Assembly (NCBI GenBank): GCA_964569845.1
Contig: CAZMUQ010000002.1
Span: 1-64,000 of the forward strand
Origin: CAZMUQ01 sp964569845
GTDB lineage: Archaea; Thermoproteota; Bathyarchaeia; Hecatellales; Hecatellaceae
Direction of reading: 5' to 3'
Length of the DNA: 64,000 nucleotides
Position numbers and translations under genes: made by a program
In this document: piece by piece, positions 25,195 to 35,003 of the stretch
How the letters are laid out: each line of letters opens with the position of its first letter
Numbering within the stretch: position 1 is the first letter of the stretch
The notes under the pieces: generated by a model
Database searches by the model: none
Told to the model about the DNA's origin: nothing
What the model saw: only the letters and a program-made list of their open reading frames with translations

Positions 25195-27153
25195 TCAAAC
25201 CAGAAGTTTAACATTTGATTTTCCGCTAATATTCTGAACAATAATTATATTTGCGTCTTTATCAAAAATTGGCAAAAGTCCTGGTGTTATTACAATATAC
25301 TGCATATTTTTCTGCGATTTTACTGTCGAAACTACAAGCTTGGAGATTATTTCACGATTCCGCGGATCCATGTGAACTTCAAATTCATCAACTGCCCTTA
25401 TTGGAGATTTAACATGTTTTTGAAGTGAAAGAAGAAAAGCCATAACAGCTGTACTTCTTTCTCCACCACTTTGAGTGTATGCATCTAAAACTTTTGGAGA
25501 ATAACCAGAGAAGCCTATACTTATTTCTAGCCCTGCAGATTCTATATCCTCATCATTTACAAGCTTTATGCTACCATTAGCACCTATACTTTGAAGGGTT
25601 GTATTGAAGCTTTTATTTAGATCTTCAAGAAAATTGGTTATGATAGTTTTCCATGTTTGCTTTCTAACTTCAACTTCAGCTAACATTCTACGCTTATTCT
25701 CAGCAACAATTATAGACTTCTCCTTAAGCTCCTCAAAAACCTTAAAATATTTTTCAAACATCATCTCAGCTTCATCTGAAACATCCCTTAGAGATTCAAG
25801 CTGTAAATTTATAATTCTTAAATCTTCATTTACCTCTTGTGGACTACGCTTTGTTTCAATTTTTAGCTCCAAACTATCAGCTTTAATAAAGTATTGTTGA
25901 AACTCTTTTTCAAGCCGGGAAACATCTAAGCCTATTTTTCCAATATCCTTTTCTAAAATATTCTTTTGAAAATCTAAGGTGGCTTCCCTAATTTTATGGT
26001 CTAAAATTTCTTCTTGAAGGAGTTCTATTTCTTCATCTAATCTATTAATCTCTTGTACTAGTTTATCTTTAAACTTTTTAACCTCATCAAGTTTACCGAC
26101 AATATTCTTGTATTTAGCTTCAAACTCTAAAAGCAACTTTTTAGGAAGTTTTACAGAATTTTCTGAATCTTTATTTTTATGTTTGTTTAGAAGCTCTCTA
26201 AATTCTAAATAAGCTTCTATCCGACCTTTTTCTTTTTCCAATTCTAGAATTTTATAGAAAATCTCTTTTCTTTCATCTTTAAGTTTAATTACATCAATAT
26301 TCATATTTTCAATTTTATCCTTAATCTTTTTAATGCTATCCTTAATTCTTTCTACTTCGTTTTTCTTATCCCTAAAAGAATCCTTTAATCTTTCGAGTTC
26401 ATTTTTAAGCTTAAAAACATGAGACCATGCAAGCTCAGCATTTAAATAATTTTTTCTCTCAAGAAATTCTCTCTTCTTAACAAGTCTTTCATATTGCTCT
26501 TTCCAATATTTTAGAGTTTGTTCAGCATTTGATAGAAGCCTTAAAACTTCAGATTCTTCACTTAAAATCTTGTTAAGTCTTTCTTGAGCTTCTAAAACTC
26601 TTTGTCGATATGCTTGAAAGCCAACAGCCTCTTCAACCATCATAAGCTTCTTATTTGGAGGTATGAAGCTAAACTCTTCAATCATGTTTTGATGCATGAT
26701 TATAAGCATATTGTTTGGGTTTATTCCTAAATTTGAGAAAATTTTTACAATCTCAGCCTTATTTACCTCATGGTAATCAACTTCATACCAGTAAAGACCA
26801 TCCTTTCTAAGAATTTTTGAAACTAAGAATAAATCTGAGCTACATCCTTTTATTGGTCGTTTACCATTAACTTTAGAGTTATCAAAAACAAGCGTTATTC
26901 TTGCCTGTTTCTCACCCCAGCGTATTAAATCACTTAGCTTTTTAGATCTTTCAGTATAAGTTTGACCTAAAACTACGGATAAAGCTATAAGTAAAGAAGA
27001 TTTACCTGAACCATTAGGACCGCATACTATGTTTAATCCTGGTTTAAGAGGGATACGTGCATACTCGTAACTCATGAAGTTTTCTAAGATAATCTCCTTT
27101 AGCAAGGGTTTTCTAGAAACTTCCTCTAAGACACTTTTGTCTTCTACTTTCAT
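25195..27153 (-). CDS. SMC5/6-like ATPase without a recognisable hinge
   Basis: A 652-residue ABC-type SMC protein. Walker A is GPNGSGKSS (45-53) and the Q-loop is MHQNMIEEF (153-161). About 350 residues of coiled coil follow, then the signature SGGERS (562-567) and Walker B PIRAVDEFEVHMDPRNR (584 onward). The Walker B and the later YIVITPGLLP match SMC5 and SMC6 (VDEINQGMDP, DEFDVYMD, FITPKLL) better than SMC1-4 or Rad50. The middle has no glycine-rich hinge and no CxxC zinc hook, and the arms are short. It heads an operon with kleisin-like and kite-like genes, and probably acts in DNA tethering, compaction or repair. Confidence 0.85.
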   Translation of the reverse strand: MKVEDKSVLEEVSRKPLLKEIILENFMSYEYARIPLKPGLNIVCGPNGSGKSSLLIALSVVLGQTYTERSKKLSDLIRWGEKQARITLVFDNSKVNGKRPIKGCSSDLFLVSKILRKDGLYWYEVDYHEVNKAEIVKIFSNLGINPNNMLIIMHQNMIEEFSFIPPNKKLMMVEEAVGFQAYRQRVLEAQERLNKILSEESEVLRLLSNAEQTLKYWKEQYERLVKKREFLERKNYLNAELAWSHVFKLKNELERLKDSFRDKKNEVERIKDSIKKIKDKIENMNIDVIKLKDERKEIFYKILELEKEKGRIEAYLEFRELLNKHKNKDSENSVKLPKKLLLEFEAKYKNIVGKLDEVKKFKDKLVQEINRLDEEIELLQEEILDHKIREATLDFQKNILEKDIGKIGLDVSRLEKEFQQYFIKADSLELKIETKRSPQEVNEDLRIINLQLESLRDVSDEAEMMFEKYFKVFEELKEKSIIVAENKRRMLAEVEVRKQTWKTIITNFLEDLNKSFNTTLQSIGANGSIKLVNDEDIESAGLEISIGFSGYSPKVLDAYTQSGGERSTAVMAFLLSLQKHVKSPIRAVDEFEVHMDPRNREIISKLVVSTVKSQKNMQYIVITPGLLPIFDKDANIIIVQNISGKSNVKLLV

Positions 27154-27282
27154 TCTTAAGTTTCCACCATACCTGCACCATGGTTAGGCTAAAATAAGAG
27201 TTAAGCCTTTTTTAAAGGTTTAGTTTAATTGTTAATGCTAAGCTTACATCCATGTCAACATAAAACTGTAATAAAAACACTG

Positions 27283-28086
27283 TTAACTCTCAAAAGTTTT
27301 AAGATTTTCTAATGCAAACTTAAACATCTCACCTTTATAGATGTATTGTAAAAGCTTGTCCTTAAGAATTCTTACTGAATATTCATCAATATTAAACTTA
27401 AAGTTATACTTTACATCAATCAAAATTAGATTTTCAGGCGATGCTGGCGGAATTATAGTCTTAACACCTATATCCTTATCTAGGAAATTCTCAATACTGC
27501 TTAAGCTTAACTCTCCTTTACTACCCATTAACATTAAGGTTACAAGTCTACGTATTAAGCTTCTAGTGAAACTTCTAGATTTAAATATCAAAAAAAGGAT
27601 GTCATCTTTAACTTTAACATCAATACTTTTCAACTTTTTAGGAAAAATCTTACCATAAGCATCAACATACCATCCAAAAGAAACTTTCCTTTCAAGGATT
27701 TTAGCTAAGGTTAGTAAGTCTTTAAGGTTTTCCCCATTATACCTTAAAATATAAGCATACGTTCTTTCCTTAGCATCTCTTCTAGGATTAAAGTTTAAGT
27801 TTACTTCAGCCCAAGCCCAAGCATATACTTCATAAGGTAAGAAATTATTCAATCTTTTAAGAGTAAAAACTTTTTCAGTATTAAAAGCTATCACTTGCCC
27901 TAAAGCACTAACTCCTCTATCAGTTCTTGAAGCTGCCTGAAAGGAAGCTGCCTTAAGATCATCCACAAGTCGAGATTTTAATAGTGCGGAGAGAAGTTCT
28001 CCTGCAACAGTCCTTTTATCTTTTTGAAGCTGAAAACCATGAAAATTTGAACCATTATAGTATACTTTTACAGCATAACGTTTCAT
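27283..28086 (-). CDS. truA: tRNA pseudouridine synthase A (TruA/Pus1 family)
   Basis: A 267-residue enzyme that isomerises uridines in the tRNA anticodon arm. The catalytic Asp is D56 in ASRTDRGVSALGQ, and YNGSNFHGFQ opens the family fold. The C-terminal part (RSFTRSLIRRLVTLM) is also conserved. It follows moaB by two bases at the end of an operon with topA. Confidence 0.93.
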   Translation of the reverse strand: MKRYAVKVYYNGSNFHGFQLQKDKRTVAGELLSALLKSRLVDDLKAASFQAASRTDRGVSALGQVIAFNTEKVFTLKRLNNFLPYEVYAWAWAEVNLNFNPRRDAKERTYAYILRYNGENLKDLLTLAKILERKVSFGWYVDAYGKIFPKKLKSIDVKVKDDILFLIFKSRSFTRSLIRRLVTLMLMGSKGELSLSSIENFLDKDIGVKTIIPPASPENLILIDVKYNFKFNIDEYSVRILKDKLLQYIYKGEMFKFALENLKTFES

Positions 28087-28088
28087 TA

Positions 28089-28631
28089 TTACTCTTTAGC
28101 ATGTTTTACTATATGTGGGGCTTCAGGAATTATAAGTTTTTTAACAGCCAACTTAACAGCATCAGGTGAACCAGGTAAACAAAAAATAACCTTACCATCC
28201 ACGACACCAGCTGTAGCTCTTGTTAAAATTGCAGCTGAACCTATTTTTTCATAGCTAAGCTTTCTTAAAATTTCTCCGAATCCAGGAAGTTTCTTTTGTA
28301 AAAGTTTTTCAACAACTTCAACAGATACGTCATTTCTTGTAATGCCTGTTCCCCCTGTAAGAAGAAGAACATCAGCATCCTTATGCTTTAAGTACTTGAG
28401 TATTGTTCTCTTAATCACTTTAGAGTTATCAGGTATAAGTTGCCTATCTAAAATTTTGTATCCTGCTTTCTTTAGAAGAAATGTAATAATATCCCCAGAC
28501 AAATCTTTAACTTCTTTTCCGCTAGATTTAAGCATATATTTTGAGGTGCTAACAGTAATGATTACAAAATTTAGCTTTTTAGGTGAAAGTTTCCTATGTA
28601 TAATGTAACTTTTAACCATAAACTCAACCAT
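28089..28631 (-). CDS. moaB: MoaB/MogA-like molybdopterin biosynthesis protein
   Basis: A 180-residue MoCF-fold protein that adenylylates molybdopterin or inserts metal. The motifs LLTGGTGITRND and CLPGSPDAVKL are diagnostic. It implies that the cell makes a molybdenum or tungsten cofactor, although no other moa genes are in the window. The beginning offers ATG at 28631 and at 28619; I keep the upstream one. Confidence 0.93.
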   Translation of the reverse strand: MVEFMVKSYIIHRKLSPKKLNFVIITVSTSKYMLKSSGKEVKDLSGDIITFLLKKAGYKILDRQLIPDNSKVIKRTILKYLKHKDADVLLLTGGTGITRNDVSVEVVEKLLQKKLPGFGEILRKLSYEKIGSAAILTRATAGVVDGKVIFCLPGSPDAVKLAVKKLIIPEAPHIVKHAKE

Positions 28632-28641
28632 TAATATTTAT

Positions 28642-28947
28642 CTATTTCAAAGTTAAAAGTAGATGCATTAATGAAACCCCGATAACAATTAATGTTGAAC
28701 CTACCGTTAAAAGTAATGTTGTATATCTTGTAGAAGATGATTTACTAGCTCTACTAATCATAAGAAAACCCAAAAAACCTATTAGAAGAAGAATCATTGA
28801 GAAAATGCTTTCAACCATTGTTTGGGCGCTTAAATCACCTGGAACAAAAAATAGTAACCTATTTCCACCAAGAACTATAACAGGCGGAGGAAAACGAAAA
28901 ATATCATATATTCCTCCACCAATAAGAAATATTGCTAATCCAATCAT
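28642..28947 (-). CDS. small membrane protein, start uncertain
   Basis: About 101 residues with three hydrophobic helices (MIGLAIFLIGG; VESIFSMILLLIGFLGFLMI; LLLTVGSTLIVIGVSL). The same frame is open upstream to about 29049 and reads GKPVVEKGYPEKLSYAFLFL directly into the first helix, so the true start may lie upstream at a non-ATG codon. No family is recognised. It sits between a small zinc-finger gene and moaB. Confidence 0.6.
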   Translation of the reverse strand: MIGLAIFLIGGGIYDIFRFPPPVIVLGGNRLLFFVPGDLSAQTMVESIFSMILLLIGFLGFLMISRASKSSSTRYTTLLLTVGSTLIVIGVSLMHLLLTLK

Positions 28948-29017
28948 GAGGAAAAGAAAGGCATATGATAGTTTTTCAGGGTAGCCTTTTTCAACAACAG
29001 GTTTACCGAATTTTCTT

Positions 29018-29242
29018 CTAAACTTTTCTTTTTTCCTCTTTTTTGAGAAGATAAGCTACAACCTCCTTAACCCAAATTCCCGTACTAGGGTTTTTTTCTA
29101 TTTCACTAAGAAACTCTTTCCACCCTATTTTCATAGCTTTCTTCCAATAGTTAAAAGTTTTCCTAAGGTTTTGGTAAGAAAGCATATGCCTATAACAAAA
29201 ATCATTAGAAGATTCCCTACCACAAATAACACATCTTCCCAT
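29018..29242 (-). CDS. small zinc-finger protein
   Basis: A 74-residue protein that starts MGRCVICGRESSNDFCYRH, a likely Cys3His zinc site, followed by a basic helix ending KKEEKRKV. Nucleic-acid or protein binding is possible. It is 19 bp downstream of topA and likely co-transcribed. Confidence 0.65.
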   Translation of the reverse strand: MGRCVICGRESSNDFCYRHMLSYQNLRKTFNYWKKAMKIGWKEFLSEIEKNPSTGIWVKEVVAYLLKKEEKRKV

Positions 29243-29261
29243 AAATTTACACCAGCTAAAA

Positions 29262-31376
29262 TTAGGTAGAATTATTCTGATTTATATTAGATCTTGATGG
29301 ACACTCAGGATTAACACATGTATTAAATGTTCGGCCTCCCAGTGGTTTAACAATAATTATAGGCCAACCACAAATATTGCAGGTTTTTTCAGTTGTTTGA
29401 ACACCAGCTTTTTGAGGAAGAGGTAAAGCCATATTACACTTTCCAGTAAAGAAGTTTGAGCATCCTATAAATCTTTTAAATGTTTTCCTAGACCTCAAAA
29501 TTATAAGCTTTCCATCCTCACATTTTGGACACTTACCGACAAGTCTTTTTCTTAAAAACTCCTCTTTTATTGCTTCTGAAAGTTTAACCCCTACCTCATC
29601 TTCAACAGATTTTAGCTTAGTAAGAATAGGTCTCAACTGCTCAACAGCATCAATTAAAACAATTTTTCTTTTCTCTAATCCCTTCTCAATCTTCCCCATT
29701 TTTTCTTCTAATCTCCTAGTTAAATTAACAGATATAATCTCTGGACAATATTGACTTAAAGTTTCAATCATTGAGAAGCCAAGCTCGGTTGCAACCATTC
29801 TTTCTCCTACAACATATCCTCTCTCATAAAGAGTTTCAATAACCTCAGCTCTGGTAGTTTTAGTTCCGATATTATTTTCCTCCATAACCTTTAGTAAACT
29901 TGCAGGATTATAACGGGGAGGAGGTTCAGTATACTTTGTAACATATTCAACATTCTCTAAGAAAACTTTATCTCCAACTTTTAAAGGTGGAAGAATCGTT
30001 TCCTCAAATTCAACGTAGGGTTCATAAAATTTAATCCATCCATCATAAACAATTCTTCCACCATAAAGATAGAACCTATAGCCATTACAATCTATTAAAA
30101 CTTTAGTGCTTAACCTAATAGCAGGTTTACCGAAAGTTGCAAGAAAACGCCTTACAATTAAGTCATAGATTTTTGCTTCATCACTTTTAAGTTCCTTTTC
30201 AGGTATACTACCTGTTGGATAAATAGCTGGATGTGCTGGGTCTACTTTTTTACCTTCTCTAGGTTTTAGCTCTTCTTCCCTTATAAGCTGTAAAGCTAAT
30301 TTTCTGTACTCATTATTTTTGGATATTTCACTTAAAATTTCCTTGTAATTTATTGTTGGAGGCAATTTTTGACTTGATGTTCGAGGATAGGAGATTAATG
30401 CATCAAGATACAATCTTTCAGCAATACTCAATGTTTTGCTTGGACTATAACCAAAAAATCTATAAGCTTCTCTTTGAAGCGACCCTAAGTCAAAGGGTTC
30501 TGGAGGGTTTCTTTTAACAGTTTTCTCTTCTATTCTTATAATTTTGCCTGGTTTTCCTAAACAATTTTTAACAATCTTTATAGCAGTATCCTTGCAATCT
30601 ATTTTTTCTTCAGAAAACCTTAATTCATAATTTTTATCACCAATTTTTGCGTAAGCCTTAATCTCCCAGTATGGTTTTGGCACAAAACTTCTAATTTCAA
30701 TTTCTCTTTCCACAATAAACTTTAATGTTGGGCCTTGAACTCTACCAATGCTTAGGACATTATATTTACCATTTTGTTTGTTTGCAGATAAGGTTAATAC
30801 CCGTGAAAGATTTACTCCATAAAGCCAATCTACTTCATGCCTAGTTCTACCAGCTTCTACAAGCTCAAAATCTAAATGGTGAAGAAGATTTTTGTAAGCA
30901 TTATTTAACTCCTCATTAGTTAAAGTTGAAAATTTCATTCTTTTAGCTTCTTTCTCTTTACCGTTACAAGCATACTTTAAAATCATATAACCTATTAAGC
31001 TACCCTCAATATCATAATCTGTTGCATTAATAAATTCTACAGCATCTTTACTTAAACTTTTAAAAAGTTCAATAACTCTCCTTGTTTTTTTGGCTCCTCT
31101 TTCACTTACATACCTTGGAGCCCATTTAAACGTGAAAACAGGATAGTAATTTCTTCCACCCCTCATTTGAGTAACAGTGTAAACATGCCCTAAAGTTGGA
31201 GCTACAACAATTTTTTTTCCATCCTTCTTAAGCTCAAAATATGGGATTTTAAACTTAACCATTCTTTTAAAATTTGGATTTAAAGCTCTAGCAATACGTT
31301 CGGCAGCATCTGGTTTTTCAGCAACTATTAATGTATATCCTCTTCTAGATTTCAATACTCCCAATTCACCTAACAA
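29262..31376 (-). CDS. topA: DNA topoisomerase I (type IA)
   Basis: A 704-residue archaeal topoisomerase. The Toprim domain begins TLIVAEKPDAAERIARAL and has the acidic DYDIEG. The catalytic Tyr lies in ISYPRTSSQKLP. Two zinc fingers close the protein (CPKCEDGK ... CNFF-type, and CNICGWP ... CVNPEC). It relaxes negative supercoils through a 5'-phosphotyrosine intermediate. No helicase domain is attached, so it is not reverse gyrase. It heads the operon continuing to truA. Confidence 0.95.
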   Translation of the reverse strand: MLGELGVLKSRRGYTLIVAEKPDAAERIARALNPNFKRMVKFKIPYFELKKDGKKIVVAPTLGHVYTVTQMRGGRNYYPVFTFKWAPRYVSERGAKKTRRVIELFKSLSKDAVEFINATDYDIEGSLIGYMILKYACNGKEKEAKRMKFSTLTNEELNNAYKNLLHHLDFELVEAGRTRHEVDWLYGVNLSRVLTLSANKQNGKYNVLSIGRVQGPTLKFIVEREIEIRSFVPKPYWEIKAYAKIGDKNYELRFSEEKIDCKDTAIKIVKNCLGKPGKIIRIEEKTVKRNPPEPFDLGSLQREAYRFFGYSPSKTLSIAERLYLDALISYPRTSSQKLPPTINYKEILSEISKNNEYRKLALQLIREEELKPREGKKVDPAHPAIYPTGSIPEKELKSDEAKIYDLIVRRFLATFGKPAIRLSTKVLIDCNGYRFYLYGGRIVYDGWIKFYEPYVEFEETILPPLKVGDKVFLENVEYVTKYTEPPPRYNPASLLKVMEENNIGTKTTRAEVIETLYERGYVVGERMVATELGFSMIETLSQYCPEIISVNLTRRLEEKMGKIEKGLEKRKIVLIDAVEQLRPILTKLKSVEDEVGVKLSEAIKEEFLRKRLVGKCPKCEDGKLIILRSRKTFKRFIGCSNFFTGKCNMALPLPQKAGVQTTEKTCNICGWPIIIVKPLGGRTFNTCVNPECPSRSNINQNNST

Positions 31377-31557
31377 CCAGGTATCTTAGCATTTTTTACG
31401 CCGCAAAAGTACGTCAACAATAACCCTGTAAAGTTTAATTGTTAAATTTAAAAAGTTTATTTGAAAAATTCCTCTAAAAAGAAGGTTTAAAAATAGTAAA
31501 GTTTTAAAGGGTTTAAAATATTAATACCACAAAAAAGAGAAGCCTGAGGGGGCGCTT

Positions 31558-31728
31558 ATGCCTCAAATAGTAGTTTGTAAAGGATGTGGATACGAGTTTT
31601 ACAGAGGTATAGAACTTAAACCACCAGAAGAAATAATTGAGCGTAACGGGGGAGTTTGTCCAAAGTGCGGCAAAAAACTTTTGTTTAAAATTGAGGATGT
31701 TGAAATCATTCCAATAGAAGAAAAATAG
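31558..31728 (+). CDS. 56-residue zinc-ribbon protein
   Basis: An ATG behind GAGGGGG opens a 56-codon frame. The protein has two CxxC pairs (VCKGCGYEF and VCPKCGKKL) separated by about 25 residues, a classic zinc ribbon, and ends in an acidic tail. Small archaeal proteins of this type are often RNA-polymerase or ribosome associated, but I cannot name this one. It converges on ileS. Confidence 0.75.
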   Translation: MPQIVVCKGCGYEFYRGIELKPPEEIIERNGGVCPKCGKKLLFKIEDVEIIPIEEK

Positions 31729-31731
31729 AAG

Positions 31732-34700
31732 TTAAGCTTTTTCTAGCAAAATTTTTACTTTTTCATCTTCAATATCCCAATCTTTAAGGTAAGCACCTTC
31801 TCTTTGCTTAACATCATCTATTTTTACAATATCTAATTGTTTAACCCTAAGCTCCGTTTTAATATAACTCTCCATGGATTTTAAAAGTTCCATTGATTCA
31901 ACACTTTCACATCCTATTAAAGCATTAACATAATCTTCAACATTTAGACCCATCTCCTTCCTCATTAACTGAGCTCTTCTAACAACATCTTTAGCAAAAG
32001 CTTCAGCAATAATTTCAGGTGTCTTTGTTACATCCACAAATACAGAACCATACACAAAGCTTTCTTTAGATATATAGTCTGGAATGATTTCTAAGATGTT
32101 GAAATCTTCCCTCTTAAGAAGAATATTTTTATCATCAATTTTAACTTCAAAGGATCCTTTCTCTAAAATTGTTCTTACCAAGTCATCTTTACTTATTTCA
32201 TTAACCTTTCTAAGAATTTCTGGAGTTAATTCCTTAAATTTTGCACCTAAACTTGGTTTTGGTTTAATATCAATCTGTAGAAACTTTGGCTTTTCTTCAA
32301 CTCCTAATACTGTAACCTTTTTTGCATTAACCTGGTTTAGGAGAACATCCGTTTGTCTAAGTAAAGCTTCTCTTACATTATCGTTTGCAGGAGAAACAAT
32401 AACTTCTCTTACAGGCCATCTAAGTTTAAACTTCTTCCTTTGTCTTGCAGTTGAAATTGCTTTAATGGTTTCTCTACAGATTTTAAAGTCTTCTTCAAGT
32501 CTTTTATCTAGAAGTGCTTCATTAAACTTAGGCCAATCATGCATATGGATACTTTCTAAACTGTTTTCAGCTAGAAATCTATAAAGTGCTTCTGAAATAT
32601 AAGGAGTAAAGGGACTTAAAAGTTTTAAACTATCCATTAAAACATTATAAAGAGCTACGTAGGCTGCAAATTTATCAATCTCTTCAGCTTCAATCCATGT
32701 TCTTCGCCTAATTATCCTAATATAAAATCTGCTTACATCATCAATTAAGAAATCAAAAAGTTCTCTTAAAGCTTTATTTAATTGCAAAGTTTCAAGGTAG
32801 GTGGTAACGTTCTTTATTACATTTTGGAGACGTGAAAGAAGCCATCTATCTTCAGCTCTAAAATCCTTTGCAACTTTTTCTATAGGCCAATCAGAAGGTT
32901 TAAAATTATCAAGAATCATGTAGGTTGTTGCGAACGTGAAAACATTCCAAATTATACTTAACATACGCTTTATTTGATTTAATTCTTCAGGGTCAAAAGC
33001 TAAAGTTGCTTCTGGGGATGATTTCCATATTAGATATGCTCTTAAAATATCTGCGCCATAAACTTGTAGTGCATCCTCCACCCATACAACATTTCCACGC
33101 GATTTAGACATTTTTTGGCCGTATTTATCAACAACATGTCCCTGACATAAAACTTTAAGGTAGGGAGTTTTGCCGTAAAGAACCACTGCTGTGGAAAGTA
33201 AAGAATAAAACCATCCTCTTGTTTGGTCTACAGCTTCAGTTATGAAATCATAGGGATATAGTTTTTTAAACAAATCTTCATTTTTTAAAGCATTTACACT
33301 TGCACTATGAGCAACCCCCGAATCAAGCCAACAATCAACAACAAAAGGTACACGGAACATATCCCCGCCACACTTATCACACCTGAGAATAACATCATCA
33401 ATCCATGGACGATGTAGTTCTAAGCGGTCCGGAAGTTTTTTAGCTAAACTTTTAAGTTCATTAATTGTGCCAGGAACCGCCAGCGCCCCGCAATTTTTAC
33501 ATCTCCAAATATTTAATGGGCTACCCCAAATTCTTGCCCTAGAAATACACCAATCTTCAGCATTAGCTAACCACTCACCGAACCTATTTTCCCCAGCCCA
33601 ACGTGGAATCCACAAAACTTTCTTATTTTCCTCTAAAAGTTTTTCTCTTAGACTTGAAACTTTAAGAAACCATTGTTTGTCAACCCTATAAAGTAACGGG
33701 GTTTCACATCTCCAACATAGAGGATACTCATGTTCGATTTTACCTTCATAAACAAGTAAACCTTTAACTTTTAAGTCTTCAATAATTTTGCTATCTGCAT
33801 CTTTAAAATAAAGTCCAGCATACTTACCCCCCATATCTGTAAATTGTCCAGCTTGATCTACTGGACAAAAAATTTGAATACCATATTCTAAGCCTATTTC
33901 AAAATCCTCCGGCCCGTGAGCTGGAGCTGTATGAACACAACCAGTACCTTCCTCTAAGCTTACATGTAAACCACATAATATTGAGTGGTCAAAGTACCCA
34001 GAATGTTTTTTATGTTCTGGAACTTCATCCATTAATGGATGAATATACTTTAAACCTTTAAGTTCGATTCCCCTAACCGTTTCAATAATTGTAAAGTCTT
34101 TAATTTTAAGCTCATTCATAACTTTTTCAACAAGATTTTTAGCTAAAATCCACTTTTCATTACCAACTAAAACTTTAGCATAGTCTGCATCAGGATGAAC
34201 AGTTACAGCTTCATTTCCTGGCAAGGTCCAAGGTGTTGTTGTCCAGATTAGTATGTATTCATCTTGCTTTTCCTTAAGTTGAAATTTTACGTATATTGAA
34301 GGATCTAAAACAGTTGTATAACCTAAACTTACCTCATGGCCTGAAAGAGAAGTTTCACATCTTGGACATGTTGGAACAACTTTTAAATCTTCTTTGAGTA
34401 ATCCTTTACCATATGCGTTTTTAATAAACCACCAAACAAATTCTATGTACTCATCATCCATAGTTTTATACGCATTATCATAATCAAGCCAAATGGCAAG
34501 CCGCTCAGATACTCTTCTCCAGTGGTCTATATAGTACTTAACCAATTTTTTGCACTCTTCAACAAAAACATCTAAACCCACCCTTTCAATATCGCGTTTA
34601 GATTTTAGCTTAAGTTTCTTTTCAACCTCGATTTCAACAGGTAATCCTTGGCAATCCCATCCTGCTTTACGCCAAACATTAAAACCACACATAGATTTAA

Positions 34701-34908
34701 ACCTTAAAATGATGTCTTTCATTGTTCTGCCTCTAGCATGTCCAATATGCATAAAACCATTAGCTGTTGGAGGTCCCTCTAAAAACCTAAAATAAGGTGC
34801 ATCTTTCCTTAAACTATAAACTTTCTCTATGATTCTGTTCTCTAACCAAAATCTTTGTACTTCTTCCTCAACTTTTAAAGGCTTATATGGTTCCTTTATC
34901 TCCCTCAA
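31732..34908 (-). CDS. ileS: isoleucyl-tRNA synthetase
   Basis: A 1058-residue class I synthetase charging tRNA(Ile). The HIGH motif is HIGH itself in FMHIGHARG (54-57), and KMSKS is in YGQKMSKSRGN. The editing CP1 domain, the DALIA-type anticodon domain and an archaeal C-terminal extension are all present. Cysteine pairs (CKNCG, CDKCGG) form zinc sites within the connective peptide region. Length is normal for archaeal IleRS. Confidence 0.97.
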   Translation of the reverse strand: MREIKEPYKPLKVEEEVQRFWLENRIIEKVYSLRKDAPYFRFLEGPPTANGFMHIGHARGRTMKDIILRFKSMCGFNVWRKAGWDCQGLPVEIEVEKKLKLKSKRDIERVGLDVFVEECKKLVKYYIDHWRRVSERLAIWLDYDNAYKTMDDEYIEFVWWFIKNAYGKGLLKEDLKVVPTCPRCETSLSGHEVSLGYTTVLDPSIYVKFQLKEKQDEYILIWTTTPWTLPGNEAVTVHPDADYAKVLVGNEKWILAKNLVEKVMNELKIKDFTIIETVRGIELKGLKYIHPLMDEVPEHKKHSGYFDHSILCGLHVSLEEGTGCVHTAPAHGPEDFEIGLEYGIQIFCPVDQAGQFTDMGGKYAGLYFKDADSKIIEDLKVKGLLVYEGKIEHEYPLCWRCETPLLYRVDKQWFLKVSSLREKLLEENKKVLWIPRWAGENRFGEWLANAEDWCISRARIWGSPLNIWRCKNCGALAVPGTINELKSLAKKLPDRLELHRPWIDDVILRCDKCGGDMFRVPFVVDCWLDSGVAHSASVNALKNEDLFKKLYPYDFITEAVDQTRGWFYSLLSTAVVLYGKTPYLKVLCQGHVVDKYGQKMSKSRGNVVWVEDALQVYGADILRAYLIWKSSPEATLAFDPEELNQIKRMLSIIWNVFTFATTYMILDNFKPSDWPIEKVAKDFRAEDRWLLSRLQNVIKNVTTYLETLQLNKALRELFDFLIDDVSRFYIRIIRRRTWIEAEEIDKFAAYVALYNVLMDSLKLLSPFTPYISEALYRFLAENSLESIHMHDWPKFNEALLDKRLEEDFKICRETIKAISTARQRKKFKLRWPVREVIVSPANDNVREALLRQTDVLLNQVNAKKVTVLGVEEKPKFLQIDIKPKPSLGAKFKELTPEILRKVNEISKDDLVRTILEKGSFEVKIDDKNILLKREDFNILEIIPDYISKESFVYGSVFVDVTKTPEIIAEAFAKDVVRRAQLMRKEMGLNVEDYVNALIGCESVESMELLKSMESYIKTELRVKQLDIVKIDDVKQREGAYLKDWDIEDEKVKILLEKA

Positions 34909-35003
34909 ATTAGTACAACCTCATTTTTAACCGCTAGTTAAACCCTTGTTTAAAATATTTAGGGAAACCTTTATAATTTACGTTAAAAGCTAAAAAAGCT
35001 AAT

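Noticed and set aside
23838..27153. Wadjet (JetABCD/EptABCD) defence system
   Set aside because: The SMC-kleisin-kite set is shared, but no JetD topoisomerase-like nuclease is adjacent and the SMC head is SMC5/6-like rather than MukB-like.
29262..31376. Reverse gyrase
   Set aside because: Only the topoisomerase IA part is present; there is no helicase domain.
32084..32584. 166-codon plus-strand frame opposite ileS
   Set aside because: It is antisense to clear IleRS sequence and has Ser/Leu-rich shadow composition.
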